Shown here: positions 53,839 to 62,650 of the stretch, one piece after another
Layout: each line of letters opens with the position of its first letter
Position numbering within the stretch: the stretch's first letter is position 1
Assembly (NCBI RefSeq): GCF_016919705.1
Contig: NZ_CP070368.1
Span: forward strand, 992,001-1,056,000
DNA: 64,000 nucleotides
Direction: 5' to 3'
DNA from: Paracoccus methylovorus
GTDB lineage: Bacteria; Pseudomonadota; Alphaproteobacteria; Rhodobacterales; Rhodobacteraceae
Notes under the pieces: model-generated
The model's input: only the letters and a program-made list of their open reading frames with translations
Told to the model about the DNA's origin: nothing
Databases searched by the model: none
Position numbers and translations under genes: made by a program

Positions 53839-54522
53839 CTAACCGACGGCTGCGGTCTCTTCCACCAGCAGGGGCAGGCTTGCGAAATCGTCGAAGGTGC
53901 CGTGATGCGTCATCTTTTCCACCGGCGTCTTGCGATAGCCGCGGGTGAACAGCAGGAAAGGCACGCCGGTATTGCGGGCGCATTCCTCGTCGAATTCACT
54001 GTCGCCGACATAGACCCCGCGCGGCTTGTGCGGATCGGCGCCCAGCCCGGCGAATGCCGCAAGCAACGGCGCCGGATCGGGCTTGCGTTCAGGCAGGGAA
54101 TCGCCGCCCACGACCACGCCGAATAACTGCGCTAGGCCGAAATGATCCAGAATCGCCCGTGTCGGTCCCAAGGGTTTGTTGGTGCAGATCCCCAGCGGAT
54201 AGCCCCGATCAGCCAATACCCCCAAGGTCTCGGCCACATTGGGGTAAAGCCGGGTCAGGCCGGTGGCGTCGTGATAGCGGGTCATGAACGAGGCCACCAG
54301 ATCACGATGCGCTTCGGTCGGCAGCCGGGTTGCGCTGATGACCCGGCGCCACAGCAGATCGACGCCACCGCCGACGAACCCGCGGACCTGATCCAGTGTC
54401 AACGGGGAAACGCCATGAAGGCGCAAGACCGCGTTCACGCAGGCATGAATGTCGGGGACGCTGTCGATCAGCGTGCCATCAAGGTCGAAAACCACGGGGC
54501 AGGGGGCAAAGCAGATATTCAT
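53839..54522 (-). CDS. gph: Phosphoglycolate phosphatase (HAD family)
   Basis: 227 residues. HAD motifs are in order: FDLDGTLIDS, the motif II/III region GICTNKPLGPTRAIL, and VYVGDSEFDEECARNTG. The cap helices match the Gph group that recycles 2-phosphoglycolate from DNA repair or photorespiration-like metabolism. It begins directly at the stop of the thioredoxin-like gene, so the two are cotranscribed. Confidence 0.9.
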   Translation of the reverse strand: MNICFAPCPVVFDLDGTLIDSVPDIHACVNAVLRLHGVSPLTLDQVRGFVGGGVDLLWRRVISATRLPTEAHRDLVASFMTRYHDATGLTRLYPNVAETLGVLADRGYPLGICTNKPLGPTRAILDHFGLAQLFGVVVGGDSLPERKPDPAPLLAAFAGLGADPHKPRGVYVGDSEFDEECARNTGVPFLLFTRGYRKTPVEKMTHHGTFDDFASLPLLVEETAAVG

Positions 54523-55074
54523 TCACGCCTTCCATTTGATTGAACAGCCCATCGAGGCCACCTGTTCGCGCGGACCCTGCCCGGTTTCGGCGATCTGCGC
54601 CATGGCCTCGAACAGCTCGCGCCGGGCATCTGGTGGTGCCGGATTTCGTCCCGAGGCATCGAGCCTGCCGCGATACTGCAATTCTCCGGCGGCATTGTAG
54701 CCAAAGAAATCCGGCGTGCATTCGGCACCATAAGCGCGCGCAACCGCCTGACTTTCATCGTAAAGATACGGGAAGGTAAAGCCGTGCTTTCGGGCTTCGA
54801 TCTTCATCTGCATGGGCGCATCCTGCGGGTATTCATCGGCATCATTGGCCGAGATCGCCACCACGCCCACGCCAAGTTTCTGCAGCTCGTCCGCGTCGCG
54901 CCGGATGCGGTCAATCACTGCCTGCACATATGGGCAATGGTTGCAGATGAACATCACCAGCGTGCCGCGCGCGCCCGAGATGTCGCCGTATGAAAACATG
55001 CGCCCATCAGGATCTGGCAGCGTGAAGTCCGGCGCCTTGGCACCGAAATCGCAAACCGGAGGACGAACGGCCAT
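54523..55074 (-). CDS. Thioredoxin-like (AhpC/TSA-type) protein
   Basis: 183 residues from ATG 55074, preceded by AAGGAGA. Redox motif FICNHCPYV (Cys44, Cys47) in a thioredoxin fold, then ISANDADEYPQDAPMQM and CTPDFFGYNAAGELQYRG, the family's TPDFF block. No signal peptide, so cytosolic. Probably a thiol-dependent peroxidase or reductase; exact partner unknown. Adjacent to gph with no gap. Confidence 0.88.
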   Translation of the reverse strand: MAVRPPVCDFGAKAPDFTLPDPDGRMFSYGDISGARGTLVMFICNHCPYVQAVIDRIRRDADELQKLGVGVVAISANDADEYPQDAPMQMKIEARKHGFTFPYLYDESQAVARAYGAECTPDFFGYNAAGELQYRGRLDASGRNPAPPDARRELFEAMAQIAETGQGPREQVASMGCSIKWKA

Positions 55075-55387
55075 GGGATCTCCTTGCATATGATCGCCGC
55101 TTGGCGTGATTGCGGAAATTACGGTGGATTCGCTTCGCAGGCTATGCCCCGAAGGCAAGGAAAGAAAGTGCTGGTGCGGGAATTGGATAATAAGTCGTAA
55201 ACTGGGCGGATGAAGCAAATCGGGAGCCATTTATATTACATAATCCCGGTTATCAATATAAACTCCAGACACGCCGGCGAGCTGTCTTCTTCGGGCATGG
55301 TCGGGTCCGGCAGCAATGCCGCAGCGGTCGATCTTGCGGCCCGCGCGGGCATCCCCTACATCATGGAGAACAAAGAAAGGATCCGCC
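55075..55387. other. 313-bp spacer with an AT-rich near-palindrome (55230–55262)
   Basis: Divergent spacer between the thioredoxin-like gene and bolA. At 55230–55262 TTTATATT pairs with AATATAAA around ATAAT-CCC-GGTTAT, giving a 33-bp imperfect dyad that is strongly AT-rich against its surroundings. A plus-strand frame from ATG 55210 runs through it but has no ribosome site or family. Probably a regulatory region for bolA–grxD; the regulator is unknown. Confidence 0.45.
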
Positions 55388-55630
55388 ATGGCGATGGAAG
55401 CCCAGGACATCGAAAACCTGATCCGCGCTGCATTTCCGCAAGCCAAGATCACGATCACCGACCTTGCCGGGGACGGAAATCATTATGCCGCCGAGGTGAT
55501 CGACGAAAGCTTCCGCGGCCAGAACCGCGTGCAGCAGCAGCGGGCTGTCTATGCCGCCTTGCAGGGCCATATGGACGGGCCCAGCGGGGCTTTGCACGCA
55601 CTGGCGCTGACCACCAAGGCACCGGAATAA
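55388..55630 (+). CDS. BolA family protein
   Basis: 80 residues, BolA/IbaG type. The class II KH-like core is visible: [43 protein letters not shown] with the conserved RVxxQ, and [10 protein letters not shown]. BolA proteins bind [2Fe-2S] with monothiol glutaredoxins, and grxD follows 52 bp later. ATG 55388 has AAAGGAT upstream; ATG 55394 is possible. Confidence 0.92.
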   Translation: MAMEAQDIENLIRAAFPQAKITITDLAGDGNHYAAEVIDESFRGQNRVQQQRAVYAALQGHMDGPSGALHALALTTKAPE

Positions 55631-55682
55631 GATCAACCGTAAGCGTCGCAACCGCGGCGGCGCTTTAGTAAGGACCAGCAGA

Positions 55683-56045
55683 ATGACCGACGCACGCCAG
55701 CAGATTCAGAAGACGATCGACGGAAACGATGTCGTCTTGTTCATGAAAGGCACCAAGGAAATGCCCCAATGCGGCTTTTCCAGCCGGGTTGCCGGGGTAC
55801 TGAATTATATGAACGTCCCCTATCAGGACGTGAACGTCCTTGCCGATGAAACGGTCCGGCAAGGGATCAAGGATTTCTCGGATTGGCCAACGATTCCTCA
55901 GCTTTATATCAAGGGCGAGTTTGTGGGAGGCTGCGACATCATTACCGAGATGACGCTGTCGGGCGAGCTGGACCAGCTTCTGGACAAGGCTGGCATCGCC
56001 TATGACAAGGATGCCGCCAATAAAATCCGCGAGGCGAATGCCTGA
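55683..56045 (+). CDS. grxD: Monothiol glutaredoxin Grx4/GrxD family
   Basis: 120 residues with the CGFS active site at 30–33 (MPQCGFSSR), the glutathione-binding [19 protein letters not shown] and the cluster-binding lysine (FMKGTKE). It carries [2Fe-2S] clusters and pairs with BolA in iron homeostasis. Immediately after bolA, as in many alphaproteobacteria. A strong terminator follows. Confidence 0.96.
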   Translation: MTDARQQIQKTIDGNDVVLFMKGTKEMPQCGFSSRVAGVLNYMNVPYQDVNVLADETVRQGIKDFSDWPTIPQLYIKGEFVGGCDIITEMTLSGELDQLLDKAGIAYDKDAANKIREANA

Positions 56046-56071
56046 CAGCAGGCTCCTGCCCCGGAACAAAG

Positions 56072-56097
56072 GACCCCGCCATCGGCGGGGTCTTTAT
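56072..56097 (+). terminator. Rho-independent terminator of bolA–grxD
   Basis: GACCCCGCC / GGCGGGGTC, a perfect 9-bp stem with a 3-nt loop, followed by TTTATT, 26 bp past the grxD stop. Confidence 0.9.
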
Positions 56098-56133
56098 TAT
56101 CAATTGGTTGCAAATACTTCTTAGTAAGAGTCG

Positions 56134-56811
56134 TCAGTCCCAATCCTTGGCACCGTTGTCGCGGTGTCGCCGGTTTTGCAGACGCGTGGCCAAAGTGATG
56201 CCCACGGCGAAAGCTCCGATCAGCGGCGCGAAGGGAGCGGCGCGCGATTGCGATGCCTCGTGCAACTGACCCGAGGCCCGGCGCAATGTATCAGGCGATA
56301 ACCCCAGCTTGTCGGTGACGGTTTCGCCTGCCCTGCGGGCTGCCCCATAAACCCGCGCCTCGGCCCGGTCGACCATCAGATCGGCCTTGTAGGACAGGTT
56401 ATCCGTGACAGAATGCACCCTTTGTTCGGCCTGCTCCATCAACCGGTTGGCTTTTTGCGAGGCACGCTCTAACGCTGCATCTGCCGCGCCGGTGGCTTTG
56501 CCGATGGCTGCATCGGCAACCAGCATCAGCCGCTCTTCCACCTCGGATTTCAACTCGTCGGTGGTGGGCACCGGATGGCGTTCCTTTTTCGCCATCAGCA
56601 TCACCACCAGCCCGATCAGGACAAAGCCGATGCCGATGGCCAATGAAGCGCCCAGCGACCCCCAACCCAGATGATGCGCAAGCCAGGTCCATAACGCCGC
56701 CAGCAGAAAGCCCGCCCCGACCAGCAGTGCAACCCCTGCCCCGGCGCCAAGCCCGGCGCGGCGCAGCTTGTCCGTCAGGGCAAGCTGCAGGTTTCTGGAA
56801 TAGTCGAACAT
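56134..56811 (-). CDS. YqjE-like phage-holin superfamily membrane protein
   Basis: 225 residues. Two adjacent membrane helices (VALLVGAGFLLAALWTWLAH and LAIGIGFVLIGLVVMLMAKK) fit the holin-like YqjE family, followed by a ~130-residue helical, Ala/Glu/Arg-rich cytoplasmic part and a short hydrophobic segment. It starts 8 bp after the DUF883 (YqjD-like) gene, the same pairing as yqjD–yqjE in Escherichia coli. Despite the family name there is no phage nearby. Function is unclear. Confidence 0.78.
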   Translation of the reverse strand: MFDYSRNLQLALTDKLRRAGLGAGAGVALLVGAGFLLAALWTWLAHHLGWGSLGASLAIGIGFVLIGLVVMLMAKKERHPVPTTDELKSEVEERLMLVADAAIGKATGAADAALERASQKANRLMEQAEQRVHSVTDNLSYKADLMVDRAEARVYGAARRAGETVTDKLGLSPDTLRRASGQLHEASQSRAAPFAPLIGAFAVGITLATRLQNRRHRDNGAKDWD

Positions 56812-56819
56812 CCCGGTTC

Positions 56820-57248
56820 TCAGCGACGCGCGATGATCAGGCCCAGTAGGAAGCCGACACCGGCCGCGATACCCAGTGCCTGTGCGGGATTGCGGCGCAC
56901 CATGTCCGAGACCTCGTCGTAATATTCCTCGGCATGGGCTGCGACTTCACCGGCCTGACGCTCGCCCTGCCTGTAAAGACGGCGGGCCTCGTCACGGGCG
57001 CGTTCGGCATATTCATGGCCGCGTTCACGCACCGTTTCCGCATATTCCGCACCGCGTTTCTTGGCCGTCTCGACGTATTCGGCCCCTTTCTCGCGAGCCG
57101 TCTCGTAAAGCTCGGCGCCTTTTTCCCGGGCGGTGTCAAGGGCCTCTCCGGCCTCGTCGGCCGCACGGCGGGCGTGGCGGCCGACGTCGTCAGCCGCGTC
57201 ACGTGCCTTGGCTTTCAACTCGTCTGCGGTGGCTTCGTGATTTGCCAT
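56820..57248 (-). CDS. DUF883 (YqjD/ElaB-like) protein with four 11-residue repeats
   Basis: 142 residues. Residues 41–84 are four consecutive 11-mers: REKGAELYETA, REKGAEYVETA, KKRGAEYAETV, RERGHEYAERA, predicting a long right-handed or LEA-like helix. A C-terminal membrane helix (about 124–140, ALGIAAGVGFLLGLIIA) ending in RR matches YqjD-like tail-anchored proteins, which can tether ribosomes in stationary phase. GGACATTATC precedes the ATG. First gene of the pair with the YqjE-like gene. Confidence 0.85.
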   Translation of the reverse strand: MANHEATADELKAKARDAADDVGRHARRAADEAGEALDTAREKGAELYETAREKGAEYVETAKKRGAEYAETVRERGHEYAERARDEARRLYRQGERQAGEVAAHAEEYYDEVSDMVRRNPAQALGIAAGVGFLLGLIIARR

Positions 57249-57355
57249 GATAATGTCCTTTCAGAGGGTGTATCCATTTTCAGATGACAAACCCGCAAGG
57301 AGCGCAGATCGTTCCCGGCGGGCCGCGAATTCCTGCCCGCCGGGAAAATATCGGG

Positions 57356-58483
57356 TCAAAGCGCCGCGTCAAAGGCCGGGATCAGCCGTGCCAGCGTTCC
57401 GTCGACGTCGCCAAGCTTGTCGAGCCCGAACAGCCCGATACGGAAGGTGCGGAAGCCTTCGCCTTCGCCGACTTGCAAGGGCACGCCCGCCGCGATCTGA
57501 TAGCCGGCGGACAGGAACTTGCGCCCGTTTTGCACCTCGGGGTCGTCGGTATAGCAAACGACGACGCCTGGCGCGGCAAAATCCGACGCCGCGACCGAGC
57601 GCAGCCCGCGGCGCGCCAGCTCTTCGCGCACCGCATCACCCAGCCGCCATTGCGCCTCGCGGGCCGCCTCAAAGCCGAAATCGCGTGTCTCGTTCATCGC
57701 ATCGCGCAGGCCCAGCAGCGCATCGGTGGGCAGCGTGGCGTGATAGGCATGGCCGCCGTCTTCATAAGCCTTGGTGATCGCGCGCCATTTTTTCAGATCC
57801 AGTGCGAAGCTGTCACTGGTCGTCGCCTCCAACCGATCTGCACCGCGCGGCGACAACATCACCATCCCGGCCGAGGGCGAGGCCGACCAGCCCTTTTGCG
57901 GCGCCGAAATCAGCACGTCCACGCCGGTCTTGCGCATATCGACCCAGATCGCGCCCGAGGCGATGCAATCCAGCACCATGATCGCCCCCACCTCATGCGC
58001 GGCATCGGCCAGCGCCTTGATGTAATCGTCGGGCAGGATCATGCCGGCCGCCGTCTCGACATGCGGGGCAAAGACCGCATCGGGGCGGGTTTCGCGGATC
58101 TTGGCCACCACCTCGTCAATCGGCGCGGGGGTAAAGGGCGCGCGGGGCTCGTTGCCCTGAGGCCGCGCCATCATCACCGTGGTCTGGCGCGTGAAACCGC
58201 CGGCCTCGAAGATCTGGCTCCAGCGATAGCTGAAAAAGCCGTTGCGGACGATCAGCGCATGGGCGTCGCGGCCGAATTGCCGGGCGACCGCCTCCATCGC
58301 GCAGGTGCCGCCGCCCGGGACCAGCGCTACCGCCTCGGCCCCATAGACCTCGCGCAGCGTTGCCGAGATGTCGCGCATCGCGCCCTGGAACTTCTGCGAC
58401 ATGTGATTGAGCGAGCGGTCGGTGAAAACGACCGAGAATTCCTGCAACCCATCAGGGTCAACATCGGGGCGAAGTCCAGCCAT
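57356..58483 (-). CDS. PLP-dependent aminotransferase, alanine–glyoxylate (class V) family
   Basis: 375 residues from ATG 58483 (MAGLRPDVDP), preceded by AAAGGA. PLP site SAPQKGWSASPS with Lys197, and VLDCIASGAIW holding the Asp that contacts the pyridine. PGGGTCAMEAVARQ is the phosphate-cup region. The family uses alanine, serine or 2-aminoethylphosphonate as donors; substrate here is uncertain. Divergent from the amidotransferase–PuuA-like cluster with a 141-bp spacer, so a role in amine or amino-acid breakdown is plausible. Confidence 0.87.
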   Translation of the reverse strand: MAGLRPDVDPDGLQEFSVVFTDRSLNHMSQKFQGAMRDISATLREVYGAEAVALVPGGGTCAMEAVARQFGRDAHALIVRNGFFSYRWSQIFEAGGFTRQTTVMMARPQGNEPRAPFTPAPIDEVVAKIRETRPDAVFAPHVETAAGMILPDDYIKALADAAHEVGAIMVLDCIASGAIWVDMRKTGVDVLISAPQKGWSASPSAGMVMLSPRGADRLEATTSDSFALDLKKWRAITKAYEDGGHAYHATLPTDALLGLRDAMNETRDFGFEAAREAQWRLGDAVREELARRGLRSVAASDFAAPGVVVCYTDDPEVQNGRKFLSAGYQIAAGVPLQVGEGEGFRTFRIGLFGLDKLGDVDGTLARLIPAFDAAL

Positions 58484-58624
58484 GGCCGATCCTTTCTGCT
58501 GATTTCGCCGCAACCCTAGCGCGCGTCCAGCCCAACGGCCAGCCCCGCCAAAAGGGCTACGGCCTCTTGCCCGGAAGGCCGCGCCCGACTAGCTTCGGGG
58601 GGAACAACCGACAGGCCAATCATC

Positions 58625-59335
58625 ATGCGCATCGGCATTCTCAAATGCGGCCAATCGCCCCAGGAACTCCGTGGCGAGTTGGGCGACTATGACACCATGT
58701 TTGAACGGCTTCTTGCCGGCAGGGGCTTTAACTTCGACAGCTATCATGTGGAAAACATGGAGTTTCCGCATAGCGTCCACGACGCGGAGGGCTGGCTGCT
58801 GACCGGCTCGCGCCATGGGGTCTATGAAGATCATGCCTTCATCGCCCCGCTGGAGGGGTTCATCCGCAGCGCCTATGCCGAACATATCCCAATGGTCGGC
58901 ATCTGTTTCGGCCATCAGATCATCGCCCAGGCGCTAGGCGGCAAGGTGGTCAAGCACCCGCGCGGCTGGGCCGTCGGTGCGCAGGATTACGATTTCGGCG
59001 GCGAACGCGTGACGCTGAACGCCTGGCATCAGGATCAGGTCATCGACCGGCCCGACGGCGCCGAAGTCGTCGCCAGCAGCCCGTTTTGCGAGAATGCAGC
59101 ACTTGTCTATGACGACCATGCCTTTACCGTGCAGGCGCATCCGGAATTCGACGATACCTTTATCCATGGCCTGATCGAGCACCGGGCCAAGGGGAACGTG
59201 CCCGAGCCGCTTCTGGACGGCGCGCGCGCGCGCATGGGCGAGGCGCGGCAATCCGCAGGCATCGCCGACCGGATCGAGGCCTTTTTCAAGGCGCCGCGCG
59301 CTTTTCGAGAACATATCAAACAGGGGGCGGCATGA
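58625..59335 (+). CDS. Class I glutamine amidotransferase
   Basis: 236 residues. Nucleophile GICFGHQ (Cys94) and the His–Glu pair in AHPEF (His172, Glu174) complete the class I triad. It resembles the GuaA-type domain rather than E. coli PuuD, but its place before the PuuA-like gene (overlapping by 4 bp, ATGA) suggests it hydrolyses a gamma-glutamyl intermediate or supplies ammonia. First gene of a three-gene coupled operon. Confidence 0.87.
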   Translation: MRIGILKCGQSPQELRGELGDYDTMFERLLAGRGFNFDSYHVENMEFPHSVHDAEGWLLTGSRHGVYEDHAFIAPLEGFIRSAYAEHIPMVGICFGHQIIAQALGGKVVKHPRGWAVGAQDYDFGGERVTLNAWHQDQVIDRPDGAEVVASSPFCENAALVYDDHAFTVQAHPEFDDTFIHGLIEHRAKGNVPEPLLDGARARMGEARQSAGIADRIEAFFKAPRAFREHIKQGAA

Positions 59336-60690
59336 AACCGCATTGGATCGAGGAAACTCCGCAGGCCGCCCAGGACTATGTGGCCGGCCGCCGGCTGGAC
59401 GAGGTGGAATGCATCGTCGCTGACATTGCGGGGGTGGCGCGCGGCAAGGCCATGCCCGCCTCGAAATTCGCGCATCAGGAACGGTTCTATCTGCCGAATT
59501 CGATCTTTTTGCAGACCATTACCGGCGATTGGGCCGACAACCCCTCGGGGGCGTTCACCGAGCCGGACATGATCCTGACGCCGGATTTCTCGACCACGGC
59601 CGCAGCGCCATGGACGGCGGACGTGACCTTGCAGGTGATCCACGACGTCAGCGATCAGAATGGCAACCCGGTGCCGATTGCGCCGCGCAACGTGCTCAAA
59701 CGCGTGGTGGACCTGTATCGGCAGCGCGGCTGGCGCCCCATCGTCGCGCCCGAGATGGAGTTCTTTCTGGTCGCGCGCAACATCGACCCGAACCAGCCGA
59801 TTATGCCGCCCATGGGCCGCACCGGCCGCCGCGCCGCCGCCAAGCAGGCCTATTCGATGTCGGCGGTGGACGAATACGGCAAGGTGATCGACGACATCTA
59901 TGACTTTGCCGAGGCGCAGGGGTTCGAAATCGACGGCATCCTGCAGGAAGGCGGCGCCGGTCAGGTCGAGATCAACCTGAACCACGGCGATCCGGTGCAT
60001 CTGGCCGACCAGATCTTTTTCTTCAAACGCCTGATCCGCGAGGCGGCACTGCGCCACGACTGTTTCGCCACTTTCATGGCCAAGCCGATCGAGGGCGAAC
60101 CGGGCAGCGCCATGCATATCCACCACTCGGTCGTGGGACTGGCCGACGGGCGCAACATCTTTTCCGACGAACAGGGACGCGAGACCCCGGCCTTCCTGCA
60201 TTTTATCGCCGGTATGCAAAAGCACCTGCCCGCGTCGGTCGCGCTGCTGGCGCCCTATGTCAACAGCTATCGTCGATATGTCCCTGATTTTGCAGCGCCA
60301 ATCAACCTGGAGTGGGGGCGCGACAACCGCACTACCGGGCTGCGCGTGCCGGTTTCGGGCACCGAGTCGCGGCGGGTGGAAAATCGGCTGGCCGGTATGG
60401 ATTGCAACCCCTATCTGGGGCTCGCCGCCAGTCTTGCCTGCGGCTATCTGGGCCTGATCGAAGCCGAGAATCCGCGCCCCGAATGTCTGGGCGACGCCTA
60501 TATGTCCGAGGACGAGTTGCCCTATAACCTGGGCGACGCGCTGGATCTGATGGATGAGAACCCGGCGATGCGCGACGTGCTGGGCGCCGAATTCATTGCC
60601 GTCTATCAATCCGTCAAGCGAAATGAATACAAGGAATTCCTGCAAGTCATCAGCCCGTGGGAACGCGAGCATCTGTTGCTGAACGTATGA
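59332..60690 (+). CDS. Glutamine synthetase family protein (PuuA-like gamma-glutamylamine ligase)
   Basis: 452 residues. Glutamine-synthetase fold: ADIAGVARGKAMPASKF at the start, metal ligands in APEMEFFLVARN and GAGQVEINLNHGD, the AMHIHHSV block, and RRVENRLAGMDCNPYL near the end. The divergent sequence and neighbours fit gamma-glutamylputrescine synthetase (PuuA) or a related gamma-glutamylamine ligase rather than GlnA. Overlaps both neighbours by 4 bp. Confidence 0.88.
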   Translation: MKPHWIEETPQAAQDYVAGRRLDEVECIVADIAGVARGKAMPASKFAHQERFYLPNSIFLQTITGDWADNPSGAFTEPDMILTPDFSTTAAAPWTADVTLQVIHDVSDQNGNPVPIAPRNVLKRVVDLYRQRGWRPIVAPEMEFFLVARNIDPNQPIMPPMGRTGRRAAAKQAYSMSAVDEYGKVIDDIYDFAEAQGFEIDGILQEGGAGQVEINLNHGDPVHLADQIFFFKRLIREAALRHDCFATFMAKPIEGEPGSAMHIHHSVVGLADGRNIFSDEQGRETPAFLHFIAGMQKHLPASVALLAPYVNSYRRYVPDFAAPINLEWGRDNRTTGLRVPVSGTESRRVENRLAGMDCNPYLGLAASLACGYLGLIEAENPRPECLGDAYMSEDELPYNLGDALDLMDENPAMRDVLGAEFIAVYQSVKRNEYKEFLQVISPWEREHLLLNV

Positions 60691-61997
60691 ACCTGCTGTT
60701 TTCCAACGACCGGCTTGGGGAATATCCGCCCAGCCTTTACGCCGCGAACCGCGACCCCCTGCCCGGCTTTCCCCAGCAGCGGGGTGAAGAGCGCGCCGAC
60801 GTGGTGGTGATCGGCGCAGGCTATACCGGCCTGTCCGCCGCGCTGCATCTGGCCGAGGCGGGGCGCGACGTGATGCTGCTTGAGGCGCATCGCGTCGGCT
60901 TTGGCGCGTCGGGGCGCAATGGCGGCCAGCTCGGCTCGGGCCAGCGGCTGGAGGTCGATGAACTGGAAAAACTGGCCGGTATCGAGACCGCACATCGGCT
61001 TTGGGACATGGCCGAAGAGGCCAAGCGTCTGACCCGCGATCTGGCAACGCGCTCTGGGGTGCCGGTTGCCGACGGCATCGCGCATGCCTTCCGCAAGTCG
61101 GCCGAATTCGACCATGCCTGCGCGATGATCGACAAGCTTTCCCGGGACTACGGCTATGACCGCATCGAGGCGCTGGATCGCGACGCCTTTCGCGCTCTGG
61201 TCCCGTCGCAGGCCTATATCGCGGGCGAGCTGGACCATGGCGCCGGACATCTGAACCCGCTGGATCTGGCCATCGGCATGGCTCGTCTGACCGATGCCGC
61301 CGGTGCCCGCATCCGCGAACTAAGCCATGTCCACCATATCCGCCACGCAAGGCGCGCGGGCGAAAAGACCGTAGTGCAGACCGACAAGGGCAGCGTGACC
61401 TGCGATCATGTCATTCTGGCGACCAATGGTTATCTGGGCAATCTCGATACCCATGTCGCGGCCCGCGTCATGCCGATCAACAATTTCATCGTCGCGACCG
61501 AGCCTTTGGGCGCGCGCGCCGCCGAGGTGCTGACCCGGGATATCGGCGTGCATGACACGAAATTCGTGGTGAACTACTGGCGGCTGGACCCCGAGGGCCG
61601 GCTGATCTTCGGCGGTGGAGAAAACGTCAGCTATCGCTTTCCCGCCGATATCTTTTCCAAGGTGCGCAAGCCGCTGTTGCAGATCTATCCCGGTCTTGCC
61701 GATGTGAAGCTGACTCACGCCTGGGGCGGCACGCTCGCGATCACCATGAACCGCATGCCCTGTTTTGCCCGGCCTGCGCCGAATTGCCTGTCGGCCAGCG
61801 GCTATTCGGGGCATGGGCTGGCGCTGGCAACGCTTGCCGGCAAGCTGATGGCACAGGCGGTTCTGGGTCAAGGCGCGGGATTCGATACCATGGCCGCCCT
61901 GCCCTCACCGGCATTTCCGGGCGGGGCTGCGTTGCGCTGGCCACTGCTGGTCGCCGGCATGAGCTGGTATTCGCTGCGCGACCGTCTGGGTTTTTAG
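60687..61997 (+). CDS. FAD-dependent oxidoreductase (PuuB-like gamma-glutamylputrescine oxidase)
   Basis: 436 residues from ATG 60687 (overlap ATGA). FAD motif VVVIGAGYTGLSAALHLAEA, then GASGRNGGQLGSGQ, and the C-terminal block YSGHGLALATLAGKLMAQAV. DAO-family enzyme; with the upstream ligase it fits oxidation of gamma-glutamylputrescine or another gamma-glutamylamine. Its stop overlaps that of the convergent DUF2062 gene (61994–61997). Confidence 0.88.
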   Translation: MNLLFSNDRLGEYPPSLYAANRDPLPGFPQQRGEERADVVVIGAGYTGLSAALHLAEAGRDVMLLEAHRVGFGASGRNGGQLGSGQRLEVDELEKLAGIETAHRLWDMAEEAKRLTRDLATRSGVPVADGIAHAFRKSAEFDHACAMIDKLSRDYGYDRIEALDRDAFRALVPSQAYIAGELDHGAGHLNPLDLAIGMARLTDAAGARIRELSHVHHIRHARRAGEKTVVQTDKGSVTCDHVILATNGYLGNLDTHVAARVMPINNFIVATEPLGARAAEVLTRDIGVHDTKFVVNYWRLDPEGRLIFGGGENVSYRFPADIFSKVRKPLLQIYPGLADVKLTHAWGGTLAITMNRMPCFARPAPNCLSASGYSGHGLALATLAGKLMAQAVLGQGAGFDTMAALPSPAFPGGAALRWPLLVAGMSWYSLRDRLGF

Positions 61998-62638
61998 CGC
62001 TTTTGCGCCAGTTCCTGCTCGCGCCGGGCCTTGGCGCGGGCAATACGCTCGGCCATCTGCTTTTCGCGATGGCGGTGATAGGCGCGGATCAGCGGCACGG
62101 TCATGTAATGCGCCGCGATCGCGACGGCCAACCCGGGCAGGATACCCCCCACCAGATAGGGCAGGAAGATCTGCTCGTTGAATTGCAGCAACTGGTCCCA
62201 ATGCGCTGTGCGTTCGGCACTTAGCGGGGCCAGCAGGTTGTTCCACAACTCACTGCCCGCACGGGCGAATTCGTCAAAGATCAGGTGCGGGGTGAACTTG
62301 CCTTCGGTCCCCAGCATCCAGCGACCCAGCCCGACCGAGGTCAGCGCGATAAAGGGCGTGGTCAGCGGATTGCCGATGAACGTGCCCAGCAGTGCCGCCA
62401 GGATATTGCCGCGAATGATCCAGGCCAGAGCCGCGGCACCCATGAAGTGAAAGCCGAAAAGGGGCGTGAAGGAAATGAAGATGCCGCAAGCCCAGCCGCG
62501 CGCCACCCGATGCGGCTGATCCGGCAAGCGGCGCAGCCGATGCAGCACATATTTCGACGCGCGCTTCCACCCAGAGCGTGGATAAAACATTTCGGTCCAC
62601 ATCTGAGCATAGCTCAGCGGCTTGCGTCTTTTGAACAT
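61994..62638 (-). CDS. DUF2062 membrane protein
   Basis: 214 residues of the DUF2062 family, function unknown. Family core: YFPRSGWKRASKYV-like N-terminus (read here as FYPRSGWKRASKYV), GWACGIFISFTPLFGFHF, and GTFIGNPLTTPFI. Three or four membrane helices and a basic, Arg/Ala-rich tail. Begins 12 bp downstream of the RelA/SpoT gene, so probably cotranscribed. The last four bases overlap the convergent oxidoreductase gene. Confidence 0.87.
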   Translation of the reverse strand: MFKRRKPLSYAQMWTEMFYPRSGWKRASKYVLHRLRRLPDQPHRVARGWACGIFISFTPLFGFHFMGAAALAWIIRGNILAALLGTFIGNPLTTPFIALTSVGLGRWMLGTEGKFTPHLIFDEFARAGSELWNNLLAPLSAERTAHWDQLLQFNEQIFLPYLVGGILPGLAVAIAAHYMTVPLIRAYHRHREKQMAERIARAKARREQELAQKR

Positions 62639-62650
62639 GCCGGTCCCGCC

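Noticed and set aside
55210..55668. Plus-strand frame from ATG 55210 overlapping bolA
   Set aside because: No ribosome site or family match, and it overlaps the well-supported bolA frame; kept only as part of a regulatory spacer.
58539..58563. GGCC-AGCCC / GGGCT-ac-GGCC hairpin in the divergent spacer before the amidotransferase
   Set aside because: Short interrupted stem in a GC-rich spacer; not distinguishable from chance.
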